Notes: generated by a model not told the origin, from the sequence alone. A stretch of 64,000 bases of DNA from Methylibium petroleiphilum PM1 (GCF_000015725.1 NC_008825.1:2604001-2668000), one strand, 5' to 3'. Shown: positions 10,884 to 21,930, numbered from the stretch's first letter. Translations and numbers: made by a program.

Positions 10884-12164
10884 TTATGCCGCAGGCACGG
10901 CGGCCGGCGCGTCGAGGTCGAAGGCCTTGTGCAACGCGCGCACCGCGAGCTCCATGTACTTCTCGTCGATCACGACGCTGGTCTTGATCTCGGAGGTGGA
11001 GATCATCTGGATGTTGATGCCCTCCTCCGACAGCACGCGGAACATGCGGCTGGCCACGCCCACGTGGCTGCGCATGCCGATGCCGACGATGCTGACCTTG
11101 CAGATCTTCGGGTCGCCCAGCACCTGGGCCGCGTTGATGACCGGCTGCACGGTGCCCTTCAGCAGTTCCATCGTGCGCGCGTAGTCGTTGCGGTGCACGG
11201 TGAAGGAGAAGTCGGTCTTGCCGTCGTGCGAGACGTTCTGGATGATCACGTCGATGTCGATGTTGGCCTCGGCCACCGGGCCGAGGATCTGGAACGCGAT
11301 GCCCGGCTTGTCGGGTACGCCCATCACGGTGATCTTCGCCTCGTCGCGGTTGAAGGCGATGCCCGACACGACAGCTTGTTCCATGTTCTCGTCTTCCTCA
11401 AAGGTGATCAGGGTGCCGGACTTCGCTTCCTCGTCGAGCGGGATGTCCCAGGGCGTGAAGCTCGACAGCACGCGCAGCGGCACGCGGTACTTGCCGGCGA
11501 ACTCGACCGAGCGGATCTGCAGCACCTTGGAGCCCAGGCTGGCCATCTCCAGCATTTCCTCGAAGCTGATCGCCGACAGGCGCCGGGCTTCGGGCACGAC
11601 GCGCGGGTCGGTGGTGTAGACGCCGTCGACGTCGGTGTAGATCAGGCACTCGGCGGCCTTCATCGCCGCCGCGACCGCCACCGCCGAGGTGTCCGAGCCG
11701 CCACGGCCCAGCGTGGTGATGTGGCCGTCGCCGTCGATGCCCTGGAAGCCGGTGATGACCACCACCTTGCCAGCGGCCAGGTCGGCGCGCACACGCACGT
11801 CGTCGATGCTCTCGATGCGCGCCTTGGTGTAGGCGCTGTCGGTGCGGACCGGCACCTGCCAGCCGGTGTAGCTGACGGCCTGCAGGCCTTCGGCCTGCAG
11901 CGCGATGGCCAGCAGGCCGACCGAGACCTGCTCGCCGGTGGCGGCGATCATGTCGAGCTCGCGCGCCAGCTGCGGCGTGTGCGATGCGGGCGACAGCTCC
12001 TTCGCGAGGCCGAGCAGCCGGTTGGTCTCGCCGCTCATCGCGGAGGGCACGACCACCATCTGGTGGCCGGCGCGCGCCCATTTGGCGACGCGCTTGGCGA
12101 CATTGCGGATGCGCTCGGTCGAGCCCATCGACGTGCCGCCGTACTTGTGAACGATCAGTGCCAT
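10884..12164 (-). CDS. lysC: Aspartate kinase
   Basis: A 426-residue aspartokinase, the first step of the Lys/Thr/Met/diaminopimelate pathway (aspartate + ATP to aspartyl phosphate). The start MALIVHKYGGTSMGS carries the kinase KYGGTS signature; GRGGSDTSAVAVAAA and YTDVDGVYTTDPR lie in the catalytic domain (about 1-250). Two ACT domains follow (about 265-340 and 345-420; VMGVPDKPGIAFQIL and VSIVGIGMRSHVGVA) and would provide feedback inhibition by lysine and threonine. The frame is open to 12245, but homology begins at the ATG at 12164. Length is normal. Confidence 0.96.
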   Translation of the reverse strand: MALIVHKYGGTSMGSTERIRNVAKRVAKWARAGHQMVVVPSAMSGETNRLLGLAKELSPASHTPQLARELDMIAATGEQVSVGLLAIALQAEGLQAVSYTGWQVPVRTDSAYTKARIESIDDVRVRADLAAGKVVVITGFQGIDGDGHITTLGRGGSDTSAVAVAAAMKAAECLIYTDVDGVYTTDPRVVPEARRLSAISFEEMLEMASLGSKVLQIRSVEFAGKYRVPLRVLSSFTPWDIPLDEEAKSGTLITFEEDENMEQAVVSGIAFNRDEAKITVMGVPDKPGIAFQILGPVAEANIDIDVIIQNVSHDGKTDFSFTVHRNDYARTMELLKGTVQPVINAAQVLGDPKICKVSIVGIGMRSHVGVASRMFRVLSEEGINIQMISTSEIKTSVVIDEKYMELAVRALHKAFDLDAPAAVPAA

Positions 12165-12265
12165 GAGAAAAGCCGCGGCGGGAAAGTCGGTTGGGCGGGG
12201 TGCCCGGCGCCGCGAGCCCGGCATTTTAGCCGGCCGGCGCGGCATTCCCGGGTGCTCCGGACCGC

Positions 12266-13624
12266 TCAGCCCGTCGGCAGCGGTTCCCAGCGCAGCGCGA
12301 GCTGCGGCTCGCCGGGCGCGGCCATCGCCCGGGCGTCAACCCCCAGGCCGGGCACGAACAGCAACCGCCCATCACCGCCGTACAGCAGCGGACCGCCACG
12401 CGCCCAGGCCGGGACGGCGGCGGCCTGGTACTGCTTCTTGAGGCTTCGCGCCGGCCGACCGGCTTCCCCCTGGAACTGCTCGCCGCCACGTCGCGGCTGC
12501 AGGCTCAGCACCGCCAGCTGCGCCGCCGGCACGCCGCCGGCGCGCACCCGCTCGGCCACCAGCACGCCGCCCCAGCCGGGCAGGCGGTAGCGCCCGCCAC
12601 GGCGGAGCGCGAGCGTGGTCTCGCGGACCGCCGGGGGCTCCCGCGTCGCGTCCGGCGTGGGCACGAAGCGCAGTTCGCCACGGTAACGGCGCAGTTCGCC
12701 GCCCTTCAGGGGCCAGCGGGCCGGCGCGCCGGCGGGCAGTTCGGCCATCAGCCGCTCCAGATCGGCGGCCGTCGGCGCCGTGACGCCGGCCTGCTGCAGC
12801 CACCGCCGCAGCGCGTGCACCGCGCGGTGCGGCGCCAGCTGCCGCCAGGCTGTGAGCGGGAGCACGTCGTTGGTCGCGGCGCAGGCCGCCAGGTCCAGAG
12901 CCGCCAGGTCGGCCACACAGGCTGCGGCCTGCTGGGCCCAGCGGGCGGCATCGGCGAGCGTGCCCTCGGCCTGCGGAAACGCCGCCTGCAGGGCCGGCCA
13001 GACCTGCAGCCGCAGGCGGTTGCGCGCGAAGCGCGGATCGTCGTTGCTGTCGTCGTCGATATAGCTCAGCCGATACCGGCGCACATAGGCCTCGATCGCC
13101 TCGCGCGGACGGGCCAGCCAGGGACGCGCCCAGGTGATGCCGTCACGTTCGATCGAGCGCGGCATGCCGGCCAGCCCGGCCACGCCGGCACCTCGCAAAG
13201 CCTGAAGCAGCAGGGTCTCGGCCTGGTCGCGCTGGTGGTGAGCCAGCAGCACGAGCGCCACGCCCTGCTCGACGGCGAGCGTGCGCAGCGCCGCATACCG
13301 AGCGGCACGCGCCACGGCTTCGAGGCTGTCACCGGACCGGCAGGCAAGCTGCACGCGCATCGCGCGAAAGCACACGGGCAGGCCGCGCCGCGCCCAGCGC
13401 CGGCACTGCGACTCGCAGTGCGCGAGCCAGGCATCGGCACGGGCACTCAGGCCGTGGTGCACATGCAGGGCATGGACCGTGAGGCCGCTGTCGCGGGCCG
13501 CGATCAGCGTGGCGTGCAGCAGCGCGGTGGAGTCGCGCCCACCGCTGTAGGCGACGGCCAGGCCGCGGGGCGGCTCAGCGCTCCTTGGTGTCGTTGTAGC
13601 GGCCGTAGCTCTTGAGCCGCTCAT
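12266..13624 (-). CDS. tilS: tRNA(Ile)-lysidine synthase
   Basis: A 452-residue PP-loop ATPase. It modifies C34 of the CAU-anticodon tRNA-Ile to lysidine so that it reads AUA. The ATP-binding motif is AYSGGRDST near residue 25; [31 protein letters not shown] and RFARNRLR are typical of TilS, followed by the C-terminal substrate-binding domains ending [20 protein letters not shown]. The chosen ATG at 13624 makes a 50-base overlap with the end of accA; a shorter start is possible but would cut close to the P-loop. The gene lies in a minus-strand run from cysS to lysC. Confidence 0.93.
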
Positions 13625-14546
13625 AGCGCTGGTTCAGCAGCTCGCGGGGCTTCAGGTCGGCGACCTGGCGCAGCGCGTCGTTGAGCGCGCGCTTGAGGTA
13701 GACCGCCATCTGCGCCGGATCGCGGTGGGCACCGCCGACCGGCTCGTTGACGATCTTGTCGACCAGGCCCAGCGCCTTGAGCCGGTGCGCGGTGATGCCC
13801 ATCGCCTCGGCGGCGTCGGCCGCACGTTCGGCGGTCTTCCAGAGGATGGAGGCACAGCCCTCCGGCGAGATGACCGAATAGACCGAGTACTGCAGCATCA
13901 GCACCTGGTCGCCCACGCCGATGGCGAGCGCGCCGCCGGAGCCGCCCTCACCGATGATGGTGGTGATGATCGGCACCTCGAGCTGGGCCATCGCGAAGAT
14001 GTTGTGGCCGATGGCCTCGGACTGGCCGCGCTCCTCGGCGCCGATGCCGGGGTAGGCGCCCGGCGTGTCGACGAAGGTGAACACCGGCAGGCCGAACTTC
14101 TGCGCCAGCGTCATCAGGCGCAGCGCCTTGCGGTAGCCCTCGGGCCGGCTCATGCCGAAGTTGCGCAGCGCGCGCTCCTTGGTGTCACGCCCCTTCTGGT
14201 GGCCGAGCACCATGCAGGCCTGGCCGTTGAAGCGCGCCAGGCCGCCGACGATGCTCTGGTCGTCGGCGAACGCGCGGTCGCCGTGCAGTTCCTGGAAGTC
14301 GGTGAACACATGGTTCACGTAGTCCAGCGTGTAGGGCCGCTGCGGATGGCGCGCGATCTGCGTCACCTGCCAGGGCGTCAGGCTCGAGTAGATGTCCTTG
14401 GTGAGCTGCAGGCTCTTCTTGGACAGGCGGTCGATCTCCTCGGAGATGTCGACCGCCGACTCGCTCTGCACGTAGCGCAGCTCGTCGATCTTGGTTTCGA
14501 GGTCGGCGATCGGCTGCTCGAACTCGAGAAAATGTTTCTTGCTCAT
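13575..14546 (-). CDS. accA: Acetyl-CoA carboxylase carboxyltransferase, alpha subunit
   Basis: A 323-residue subunit which, with AccD, transfers the carboxyl group from carboxybiotin to acetyl-CoA to give malonyl-CoA for fatty acid synthesis. N-terminal [18 protein letters not shown] helix, [12 protein letters not shown], the CoA-site region [45 protein letters not shown] and [16 protein letters not shown] are all diagnostic. Full length. The start ATG at 14546 is backed by GAAAGGA about 8 bases upstream on the minus strand. Confidence 0.97.
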
Positions 14547-14603
14547 CCCAAACGATCCTTTCTCGGGAAAGGTGGGCGCATTGTCGCGGAATTCTCGGCG
14601 CGC

Positions 14604-15257
14604 TCAGTAGGTCACGCGCGGATCCAGGCTGCGCCACAGGTACCAGGTGGCCACCGAGCGGAACGGCGCCCATGCGTCGCCCACCTCACGCGCCTCGTTG
14701 CGCGACACCGGCTCGCCGCTGAAGTAGTGCTGGCTGATGCCCTTGAGCAGGCCGAGGTCGTCGAGCGGCAGCACGTTGGGGCGCATCAGGTGGAAGATCA
14801 GGAACATCTCGGCCGTCCAGCGGCCGATGCCGCGGATGGCGACCAGTTCGTCGATGATGGACTCGTCGTCCATCGAGGTCCAGTTGCGCACGTGCACCGT
14901 GCCACCGTCGAAGTGCCCGGCCAGGTCGCGCAGGTATTCGATCTTGCGCGCGGACAGGCCGGCGCCGCGCAGCGCGGCACTGTCGGCCGCGAGCACCCCC
15001 GCCGGCCGCACGTGCACCGCGGAGCCGCCCTCGAACAGCGCGGCGAAGCGCTCCCACACCGCCTGCGCGGCCGGCACCGAGATCTGCTGGCCGACGATGG
15101 AACGTGCGAGCGTGGTGAAGGCATCGCCGCGGCTCTCGAGCCGGGCCTCGCCCAGCTTCGGGATCAGCTTGCGCATCACGCGATCGCGCTTGGCGAGGTG
15201 CTTGCACGCCTCGTCCCAGTAGTCGGGCGTGACGAAGCCGGGGCCGCGGGGCGACAT
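14604..15257 (-). CDS. DNA-3-methyladenine glycosylase (AlkA-like, HhH-GPD)
   Basis: A 217-residue base-excision enzyme that removes alkylated purines. The helix-hairpin-helix-GPD region is seen as ARSIVGQQIS, LSARKIEYLRDLAGHF and ELVAIRGIGRWTAEMFLIFHL followed by the catalytic Asp in NVLPLDDLGLLKG. It is shorter than E. coli AlkA, lacking the N-terminal beta domain, as in the compact AlkA type II enzymes. It lies between cysS and accA, 32 bases from the cysS stop and 57 bases before accA. Confidence 0.88.
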   Translation of the reverse strand: MSPRGPGFVTPDYWDEACKHLAKRDRVMRKLIPKLGEARLESRGDAFTTLARSIVGQQISVPAAQAVWERFAALFEGGSAVHVRPAGVLAADSAALRGAGLSARKIEYLRDLAGHFDGGTVHVRNWTSMDDESIIDELVAIRGIGRWTAEMFLIFHLMRPNVLPLDDLGLLKGISQHYFSGEPVSRNEAREVGDAWAPFRSVATWYLWRSLDPRVTY

Positions 15258-15288
15258 GGTGCGGGAGGCTCGTGGCTCGGGCGAAGGC

Positions 15289-16674
15289 TCAGGCCTTGAC
15301 CCAGGTGGTCCCGGCGGGCGTGTCCTTGAGGACGATGCCCTGCGCCGCCAGGGCGTCGCGGATGCGGTCGGACTCGGCGAAGTCGCGTGCGGCCTTGGCC
15401 GCCGCCCGCGCCGCGATCTGGGCCTCGATGTGGCCGGTATCGACGCCGCTGCCGCCCTGCAGGTACTGCGCCGCTTCCTGCTGCAGCAAGCCCAGCGTGC
15501 CGGCCAGCGAACGCAGCAGGCCGGCGCTCTGCGCCGAGCGGCTGCGGTTCACCTCGCCGGCCAGGTCGAACAGCACCGACACGGCGATCGGCGTGTTGAA
15601 GTCGTCGTCCATCGCCGCCTTGAAGCGCGCGGCATGCGGGTCGGTCCAGTCGATCTCGGCCGGTGCGACCGCCGTGCCTTCCAGTGCGGTGTAGAGGCGG
15701 CGCAGGCCGCTGCGGGCATCGTCGAGCCCGGCATCGCTGAAGTTGAACGGGCTGCGGTAGTGCACCCGCAGCATGAAGAAGCGGATGGTCTCGCCGTCGT
15801 AGCGCTTGAGAATGTCGCGGATGGTGAAGAAGTTGCCCAGCGACTTGGACATCTTCTCGTTGTCGACATTGAGGAAGCCGTTGTGCATCCACACGTTGAC
15901 GAAGCTGTGCCCGCTGCCCAGGTGGAAGGCGCCGTCGCTCTGCGCGATCTCGTTCTCGTGGTGCGGGAACTGCAGGTCCATGCCGCCGCCGTGGATGTCG
16001 AAGCGCTCGCCCAGCAGGGCGTGGCTCATCGCCGAGCACTCGATGTGCCAGCCGGGGCGACCCGGGCCGAACGGCGCGTCGTATTTCGCGTCGGCCGGCT
16101 CCTCGGGCTTTGCAGCCTTCCAGAGCACGAAGTCCAGCGGGTCGTCCTTGCCCTCGAGCACCGCCACGCGCTCGCCGGCGCGCAGCGCATCGATCGACTT
16201 GCCCGACAGGCGGCCGTACCCGGGGAACTTGCGCACCGAGTAGTTCACGTCGCCGCCCGGCACACGGTAGGCAAGCCCGTTGCGTTCGAGCACCTCGATC
16301 AGGCCGACCATCGCCCCCACGTACTCGGTGGCGCGCGGCTCGTGCGTCGGGGGCTCGATGCCGAGCGCCCCGATGTCCTGGTGCATCGCGGCGGTCATCT
16401 CGTCGGTCAGCTGGCGGATCGGGATGCCGCGCTCGAGCGCGCGCTTGATGATCTTGTCGTCGATGTCGGTGATGTTGCGCACGTACGTGACGCGCAGTCC
16501 CGACACCCGCAGCCAGCGTTGCACCACGTCGAACGCCATCATCATGCGTGCGTGGCCCACGTGGCAGAGGTCGTAGATCGTCATGCCGCACACGTACATG
16601 CGCACGTGGCCGGGTTCGATCGGCGAGAACGCCTCGGTCGAGCGAGTGAGGGTGTTGTGGATGCGCAGGCTCAT
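15289..16674 (-). CDS. cysS: Cysteinyl-tRNA synthetase
   Basis: A 461-residue class I synthetase charging tRNA-Cys. It shows the HIGH-type motif HVGHAR, a zinc-site cysteine in [39 protein letters not shown], and the KMSKS loop EKMSKSLGN. Normal length. The start [10 protein letters not shown] is at 16674; the frame is open to 16713 but homology begins here. A good minus-strand -10 hexamer TATACT lies at 16734-16739, 60 bases upstream; I see no matching strong -35. Confidence 0.96.
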   Translation of the reverse strand: MSLRIHNTLTRSTEAFSPIEPGHVRMYVCGMTIYDLCHVGHARMMMAFDVVQRWLRVSGLRVTYVRNITDIDDKIIKRALERGIPIRQLTDEMTAAMHQDIGALGIEPPTHEPRATEYVGAMVGLIEVLERNGLAYRVPGGDVNYSVRKFPGYGRLSGKSIDALRAGERVAVLEGKDDPLDFVLWKAAKPEEPADAKYDAPFGPGRPGWHIECSAMSHALLGERFDIHGGGMDLQFPHHENEIAQSDGAFHLGSGHSFVNVWMHNGFLNVDNEKMSKSLGNFFTIRDILKRYDGETIRFFMLRVHYRSPFNFSDAGLDDARSGLRRLYTALEGTAVAPAEIDWTDPHAARFKAAMDDDFNTPIAVSVLFDLAGEVNRSRSAQSAGLLRSLAGTLGLLQQEAAQYLQGGSGVDTGHIEAQIAARAAAKAARDFAESDRIRDALAAQGIVLKDTPAGTTWVKA

Positions 16675-16833
16675 CGGGACGGATCGATCGGGTCTGTCAC
16701 GGGCAGGCCGCATGCCGACGATCGAAGCGCCGCAGTATAGCGATCACCCCCCTGCCCGCGGCGGGGCTTCCGATCGGTGGAGAATACGGTTCCGAGCGGG
16801 TGACAAGCCCGCCGTTTGCATTCAGGAGACTTG

Positions 16834-17400
16834 ATGATTTCCAGAACCTGGGCCGCCTTCGCGCTGGCCGCTGCGGTATTCGCCGCACCGTTGACCGCGG
16901 CGGCGCAGAAGGTGCGCCTCGCGACGAGCGAGGGCGACATCGTGCTGCAGCTCGACCCCGCCAAGGCCCCGAAGACCGTCGACAACTTCGTCGCCTATGT
17001 CAAGAGCGGGCACTACGACGGCACCATCTTCCACCGCGTGATCGACGGCTTCATGATCCAGGGCGGCGGCTTCGACAAGGACATGAAGGAGAAGAAGACC
17101 GGGGCCCCGATCGCGCTGGAGAACCGCAGCGGCCTGCGCAACGAGCGCGGCAGCATCGCCATGGCGCGCACCATGGACCCGAACTCGGCCACCGCGCAGT
17201 TCTTCGTGAACCTCACCAACAACGCCTTCCTCGACCCGGCGAACTCGCGCGACGGCAACGGCTACGCGGTGTTCGGCAAGGTCATCGAGGGCATGGACGT
17301 GGTCGACCGCATCAAGGGCGTGCCCACCACCAACAAGGGCCCCCACCAGAACGTGCCGGCGACGCCGGTGCTCATCAAGAAAGCCACGCTGGAGCCATGA
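16834..17400 (+). CDS. Exported peptidyl-prolyl cis-trans isomerase (cyclophilin)
   Basis: A 188-residue cyclophilin with a Sec signal peptide: [24 protein letters not shown], probably cut after AAAQ, so the enzyme acts in the periplasm. Catalytic and binding positions are visible in [15 protein letters not shown], the [10 protein letters not shown] segment and [16 protein letters not shown]. The start at 16834 is chosen because CAGGAG lies 8 bases upstream; an in-frame ATG-like extension to 16816 adds residues before the signal. It is followed after 1 base by a second, cytoplasmic cyclophilin gene, so the pair arose by duplication and differ in location. Confidence 0.93.
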   Translation: MISRTWAAFALAAAVFAAPLTAAAQKVRLATSEGDIVLQLDPAKAPKTVDNFVAYVKSGHYDGTIFHRVIDGFMIQGGGFDKDMKEKKTGAPIALENRSGLRNERGSIAMARTMDPNSATAQFFVNLTNNAFLDPANSRDGNGYAVFGKVIEGMDVVDRIKGVPTTNKGPHQNVPATPVLIKKATLEP

Positions 17401-17401
17401 C

Positions 17402-17905
17402 ATGACCAAGACCATCGAACTGCACACCAACCACGGCGTGATCCGTGCCGAGCTCGACGAAGTGAAGGCGCCCGCCACGGTCGCCAACTTCCTGAGCTAC
17501 GTGAAGGCCGGCCACTACGACGGCACGGTGTTCCACCGTGTCATCAAGGGCTTCATGGTCCAGGGCGGTGGCTTCGAGCCGGGCCTGAAGCAGAAGCCCA
17601 CCCAGGCCCCGATCGCCAACGAGGCGAACAACGGCCTGAAGAACGACAAGTACACGCTGGCGATGGCACGCACCAATGCGCCGCACTCCGCGTCGTCGCA
17701 GTTCTTCATCAATGCCACCGACAACGACTTCCTGAACTTCAAGTCGGAAAGCCCGCAGGGCTGGGGCTATGCGGTGTTCGGCAAGGTGGTGGCCGGCACC
17801 GAGGTGGTCGATGCGATCGAGCGCGTGAAGACCGGCCGCCAGGGCGGCCACGACGACGTGCCGCTCGAGGACGTGGTGATCACGCGAGCGAACGAAGTCG
17901 CCTGA
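17402..17905 (+). CDS. ppiB: Cytoplasmic peptidyl-prolyl cis-trans isomerase B
   Basis: A 167-residue cyclophilin without a signal peptide. It has [33 protein letters not shown] and [18 protein letters not shown], matching the PpiB subfamily. It speeds cis-trans isomerisation of Xaa-Pro bonds in the cytosol. Its start lies immediately after the stop of the exported paralogue, and lpxH begins 14 bases after its stop, so the three genes are likely one transcription unit. Confidence 0.95.
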   Translation: MTKTIELHTNHGVIRAELDEVKAPATVANFLSYVKAGHYDGTVFHRVIKGFMVQGGGFEPGLKQKPTQAPIANEANNGLKNDKYTLAMARTNAPHSASSQFFINATDNDFLNFKSESPQGWGYAVFGKVVAGTEVVDAIERVKTGRQGGHDDVPLEDVVITRANEVA

Positions 17906-17919
17906 GGCGCTCGAAGCCG

Positions 17920-18771
17920 ATGACCTCGTCGCCGGCCGCACCGCCCCGGGGCGCCGGCGTGTCCCCGTCGCTGCCGAAGTTCTGGGAGTTCGAGGCGCCC
18001 GCTGAATGGCGGGCGATCGACTTCATCTCCGACCTGCACCTGCAGGCGAGCCATCCCCTCACCTTCGAGGCGTTCTCGCAGCATCTGCTGCACACGAGCG
18101 CCGAGGCGGTGTTCATTCTCGGCGACCTGTTCGAGGTATGGATCGGCGACGACGCCCGGCATGAGGGCTTCGAGCACCAGGTCGTCGAGGTGCTGAAGGA
18201 AGCCGCCGCGCGACGCAGCGTGTCCTTCATGGCAGGCAACCGCGACTTCCTGGTCGGCGTCGAACTGCTGAAGGAGTGCGGCATGACGGCCCTGCCCGAT
18301 CCGACGGTGCTGCGGGCCTTCGGCGAGCGGGTGCTGCTGACGCACGGTGACGCGCTGTGCCTGGAAGACGTGGAGTACCAGCGCTTCCGCGCCGTCGTGC
18401 GCACCGAACAGGCCCGCGAGGACTTCCTGGCGCGGCCGCTGCCCGAGCGCCGTGCGCTGGCCGCCCAGATCCGCGCGGTCAGCATGCAGCAACAGCAGCG
18501 CGACGGTCGGCCGGAGACCTGGGCCGATCTCGACGCTGGCGCCACCGTGCAGTGGATGCACGAGGCCGGCACGCCGCTGCTGGTGCACGGTCACACCCAC
18601 CGCCCGGCCACGCAGGAACTGGCCCCCGGCTTCACCCGCCACGTACTGACCGACTGGGAGCTCGACCGGGGCCCCGCGCAGGCAGCCCGCGCCGGCGTGC
18701 TGCGCCTGAGCGCGCGCGGCCTGCAGCGGCTGCCGCCCGCGGTTTCTCCGGCCGCGCACGCTGCACCGTGA
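17920..18771 (+). CDS. lpxH: UDP-2,3-diacylglucosamine diphosphatase
   Basis: A 283-residue calcineurin-like metallophosphatase of lipid A synthesis; it hydrolyses UDP-2,3-diacylglucosamine to lipid X and UMP at the inner membrane. The metal ligands are arranged in FISDLHLQ, LGDLFEVWIGDD, MAGNRDFL, THGDALC and VHGHTHRP, all present. The N-terminus is about 25 residues longer than usual, so the true start could be internal. The stop overlaps the GTG of the MtfA-like gene. Confidence 0.95.
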   Translation: MTSSPAAPPRGAGVSPSLPKFWEFEAPAEWRAIDFISDLHLQASHPLTFEAFSQHLLHTSAEAVFILGDLFEVWIGDDARHEGFEHQVVEVLKEAAARRSVSFMAGNRDFLVGVELLKECGMTALPDPTVLRAFGERVLLTHGDALCLEDVEYQRFRAVVRTEQAREDFLARPLPERRALAAQIRAVSMQQQQRDGRPETWADLDAGATVQWMHEAGTPLLVHGHTHRPATQELAPGFTRHVLTDWELDRGPAQAARAGVLRLSARGLQRLPPAVSPAAHAAP

Positions 18772-19562
18772 TCGCGCGCTGGTGGCGCCGCCGACGGGAG
18801 GCCCGCACGCTGCGCACGCGGGCGGTGCCCTCGGCGTTGTGGCAGCTGACGCTGCAGCGCTACCCCTTCCTCGCCGCGCTCGACGACGCCGGGCGCGAGC
18901 GTCTGCGCGCGCTGGTCAGCCTGTTCCTGGCGGACAAGGAATTCACCACGGTCGGGGGCCTGGAGCTCAGTGACGAGATCGCCGTCGCGATTGCCGCGCA
19001 GGCCTGCCTGCCGGTGCTGGAGCTCGGCCTGGCGGCCTATGACGGCTTCGTCGGCATCGTGGTGCATGCCGACGAGGTGGTGGCACAGCGCGAGCACCTG
19101 GACGAAGATGGCATCCTGCACCGCTACGAGGAGGTGCTCACCGGCGAGGCCATGGAGGGCGGTCCGGTGATGCTGTCCTGGCACGACGTGGCCGAGGCCG
19201 GCGTCACCGCCGAACGCGGCTACAACGTCGTGATCCACGAGTTCGTGCACGTGCTGGACATGGCCGACGGCCTGCCGGCCGACGGCGTTCCGGTGTTGGC
19301 CGGTCGCGCCGCGCGCACTCACTGGCTGCAGGTGCTGGAAGCGGCCTACCAGCGGCTGTGCCGCGAACTCGATGCCGGCCGCAAACCCTTCCTCGACCCG
19401 TATGGCGCGGAGGCGATCGAAGAGTTCTTTCCGGTGGCGGCCGAGGCCTTCTTCGTCGCACCGCACGCGCTGCGCGACGAGCAGCCCGCTTTGTACGAGT
19501 TGTTCCGCGAATATTTCCGGCAGGACCCGGCTGCCCGCCTGGTGCCGCAGCCCGGGCCCTGA
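18768..19562 (+). CDS. MtfA-like zinc peptidase (M90)
   Basis: A 264-residue protein of the MtfA/DgsA-anti-repressor family. The zinc motif is HEFVH in VVIHEFVHVLDMADG, with the downstream glutamate region EAIEEFFPVAAEAFF. In E. coli MtfA binds the glucose repressor Mlc and has aminopeptidase activity; whether an Mlc system exists here is unknown. GTG start, overlapping the lpxH stop (GTGA at 18768-18771). Full family length. The same frame is open far upstream inside lpxH, but that is a shadow. Confidence 0.88.
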   Translation: MIARWWRRRREARTLRTRAVPSALWQLTLQRYPFLAALDDAGRERLRALVSLFLADKEFTTVGGLELSDEIAVAIAAQACLPVLELGLAAYDGFVGIVVHADEVVAQREHLDEDGILHRYEEVLTGEAMEGGPVMLSWHDVAEAGVTAERGYNVVIHEFVHVLDMADGLPADGVPVLAGRAARTHWLQVLEAAYQRLCRELDAGRKPFLDPYGAEAIEEFFPVAAEAFFVAPHALRDEQPALYELFREYFRQDPAARLVPQPGP

Positions 19563-19566
19563 AAGC

Positions 19567-19590
19567 AAAACGGGGAGCCGAAGCTCCCCG
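19567..19590 (-). terminator. Rho-independent terminator of clpA
   Basis: An 8-bp perfect stem CGGGGAGC / GCTCCCCG at 19571-19590 with a tetraloop reading TTCG on the minus strand, followed in that direction by TTTTGC. It lies 33 bases after the clpA stop and also 8 bases after the MtfA-like gene, so it may serve both. Confidence 0.75.
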
Positions 19591-19623
19591 CTCCCTGCAA
19601 GCCGCTGCCGGCCTGTGGCCGGG

Positions 19624-21930
19624 TCAGTCGGCCGTGGCCGGCTCCGATTTCGGCTTGTCGCTCTTCTTCCACGGCGTGATGTCGAGCACCGGCTGGCCTT
19701 CGGCGTCGATGTCGACCGACAGGCGCCCGCCATCGACCAGGCGGCCGAACAGCAGTTCGTCGGCCAGCGCGCGGCGGATCGTGTCTTGGATCAGCCGCTG
19801 CATCGGCCGCGCCCCCATCAGCGGATCGAAGCCCTTCTTCGCCAGGTGCTTGCGCAGGGCGTCGGAGAAAGTCACGTCGACCTTCTTCTCGGCCAGCTGG
19901 CTCTCGAGCTGCAGCAGGAACTTGTCGACCACCCGCAGGATGATCTCCTCGTCGAGCGCGCGGAAGCTGACGATCGCGTCGAGCCGGTTGCGGAACTCCG
20001 GCGTGAACAGGCGCTTGATGTCGGCCATCTCGTCGCCCGATTCGCGGGCATTCGTGAAGCCGATGGTCGACTTGTTCATCGTCTCCGCGCCGGCGTTCGT
20101 GGTCATGATGATGATCACGTTGCGGAAATCGGCCTTGCGCCCGTTGTTGTCGGTCAGCGTGCCGTGGTCCATGACCTGCAGCAGCACGTTGAAGACATCG
20201 GGGTGGGCCTTCTCGATCTCGTCGAGCAGCAGCACGCAGTGCGGCTTCTTGGTGACCGCCTCGGTCAGCAGCCCGCCCTGGTCGAAGCCCACGTAGCCCG
20301 GCGGCGCGCCGATCAGGCGGCTGACCGTGTGGCGCTCCATGTACTCGGACATGTCGAAGCGCACCAGCTCGATGCCGAGGATGAAGGCCAGCTGCTTGGC
20401 CGCCTCGGTCTTGCCGACGCCGGTGGGGCCGCTGAACAGGAAGGAGCCGATCGGCTTGTCCGGCTTGCCCAGGCCCGAGCGCGCCATCTTGATGGCCGAC
20501 GCCAGCGCGTCGAGCGCCGGGTCCTGACCGAACACCACGCTCTTCAGGTCGCGGTCCAGGTTCTTCAGCTTGCCGCGGTCGTCGTTGCTGACGCTCTGCG
20601 GCGGGATGCGCGCGATCTTGGCGACGATCTCCTCGACCTCCGCGCGGTTGATCGTCTTCTTCTGCTTGCTCTTGGGCAGGATGCGCTGGGCGGCACCGGC
20701 CTCGTCGATCACGTCGATCGCCTTGTCGGGCAGGTGGCGGTCGTTGATGAACTTGGCCGACAGCTCGGCTGCGGCCTGCAGCGCGCCCAGCGCGTACTTC
20801 ACGCTGTGGTGCTCCTCGAAGCGCGACTTCAGCCCCTTCAGGATCTCGATGGTCTGCTCGACCGAAGGCTCGACCACGTCGACCTTCTGGAAGCGCCGCG
20901 ACAGTGCCGCATCCTTCTCGAAGATGCCGCGGTACTCGGTGAACGTGGTTGCGCCGATGCACTTGAGCTGCCCGGAGCCGAGCGCCGGCTTCAGCAGGTT
21001 GCTGGCGTCGAGCGTGCCGCCCGATGCGGCGCCGGCGCCGATCAGCGTGTGGATCTCGTCGATGAACAGCACGGCATGGGGCTGCTCCTTCAGGGCCTTC
21101 AACACGCCCTTCAGGCGCTGCTCGAAATCGCCGCGGTACTTGGTACCGGCCAGCAGCGCGCCCATGTCGAGCGAGTAGACGGTCGCGTCGGCCAGGATCT
21201 CGGGCACGTCGTTCTGCGTGATGCGCCACGCCAGGCCCTCGGCGATCGCGGTCTTGCCGACCCCGGCCTCGCCCACCAGCAGCGGGTTGTTCTTGCGGCG
21301 GCGGCACAGCACCTGGATCACCCGCTCGACCTCGTGCTCGCGGCCGATCAGCGGATCGATCTTGCCGTCACGGGCGAGCTGGTTGAGGTTCTGGGTGAAC
21401 TGGTCCAGCGGCGAGCCCTTGCCTTCGCCGGCCTCTTCCTTCTCGCCTTCGCCGCTGCCGCCCTCGGCGCCCTTGGAAGGCTCGGGCGGCTCGGACTTCT
21501 TGATGCCGTGGGCGATGAAGTTCACCACGTCCAGCCGCGTCACGCCCTGCTGGTGAAGGTAGTACACCGCGTGCGAATCCTTCTCGCCGAAGATCGCCAC
21601 CAGCACGTTGGCGCCCGTCACTTCCTTCTTGCCGGACCCGGTGGACTGCACGTGCATGATCGCGCGCTGGATCACGCGCTGGAATCCCAGCGTGGGTTGG
21701 GTGTCGACCTCGTCGGTGCCGCCGACCGTGGGCGTGTTCTCCTTGATGAACTGCGTCAGGCTCTTGCGCAGGTCATCGAGGCTGGCCGAGCAGGCGCGCA
21801 GCACTTCGGCGGCGGACGGGTTGTCGAGCAGCGCGAGCAGCAGATGCTCGACCGTGATGAATTCGTGGCGCTGCTGACGCGCTTCGACGAACGCCATGTG
21901 CAGGCTGACTTCCAGTTCTTGCGCAATCAT
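19624..21930 (-). CDS. clpA: ATP-dependent Clp protease ATP-binding subunit ClpA
   Basis: A 768-residue AAA+ unfoldase that feeds substrates into ClpP. The N-domain starts [14 protein letters not shown]; two Walker A motifs are [12 protein letters not shown] and [12 protein letters not shown], with Walker [10 protein letters not shown] and LLLDEIEKA. An acidic, Glu/Gly-rich linker (about residues 145-170) separates the N-domain from the first ATPase module. The ClpP-binding IGL-type loop is not obvious in the segment I inspected. The start at 21930 overlaps the clpS stop by 4 bases; the frame is open to 22032 but homology begins here. Confidence 0.96.
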   Translation of the reverse strand: MIAQELEVSLHMAFVEARQQRHEFITVEHLLLALLDNPSAAEVLRACSASLDDLRKSLTQFIKENTPTVGGTDEVDTQPTLGFQRVIQRAIMHVQSTGSGKKEVTGANVLVAIFGEKDSHAVYYLHQQGVTRLDVVNFIAHGIKKSEPPEPSKGAEGGSGEGEKEEAGEGKGSPLDQFTQNLNQLARDGKIDPLIGREHEVERVIQVLCRRRKNNPLLVGEAGVGKTAIAEGLAWRITQNDVPEILADATVYSLDMGALLAGTKYRGDFEQRLKGVLKALKEQPHAVLFIDEIHTLIGAGAASGGTLDASNLLKPALGSGQLKCIGATTFTEYRGIFEKDAALSRRFQKVDVVEPSVEQTIEILKGLKSRFEEHHSVKYALGALQAAAELSAKFINDRHLPDKAIDVIDEAGAAQRILPKSKQKKTINRAEVEEIVAKIARIPPQSVSNDDRGKLKNLDRDLKSVVFGQDPALDALASAIKMARSGLGKPDKPIGSFLFSGPTGVGKTEAAKQLAFILGIELVRFDMSEYMERHTVSRLIGAPPGYVGFDQGGLLTEAVTKKPHCVLLLDEIEKAHPDVFNVLLQVMDHGTLTDNNGRKADFRNVIIIMTTNAGAETMNKSTIGFTNARESGDEMADIKRLFTPEFRNRLDAIVSFRALDEEIILRVVDKFLLQLESQLAEKKVDVTFSDALRKHLAKKGFDPLMGARPMQRLIQDTIRRALADELLFGRLVDGGRLSVDIDAEGQPVLDITPWKKSDKPKSEPATAD

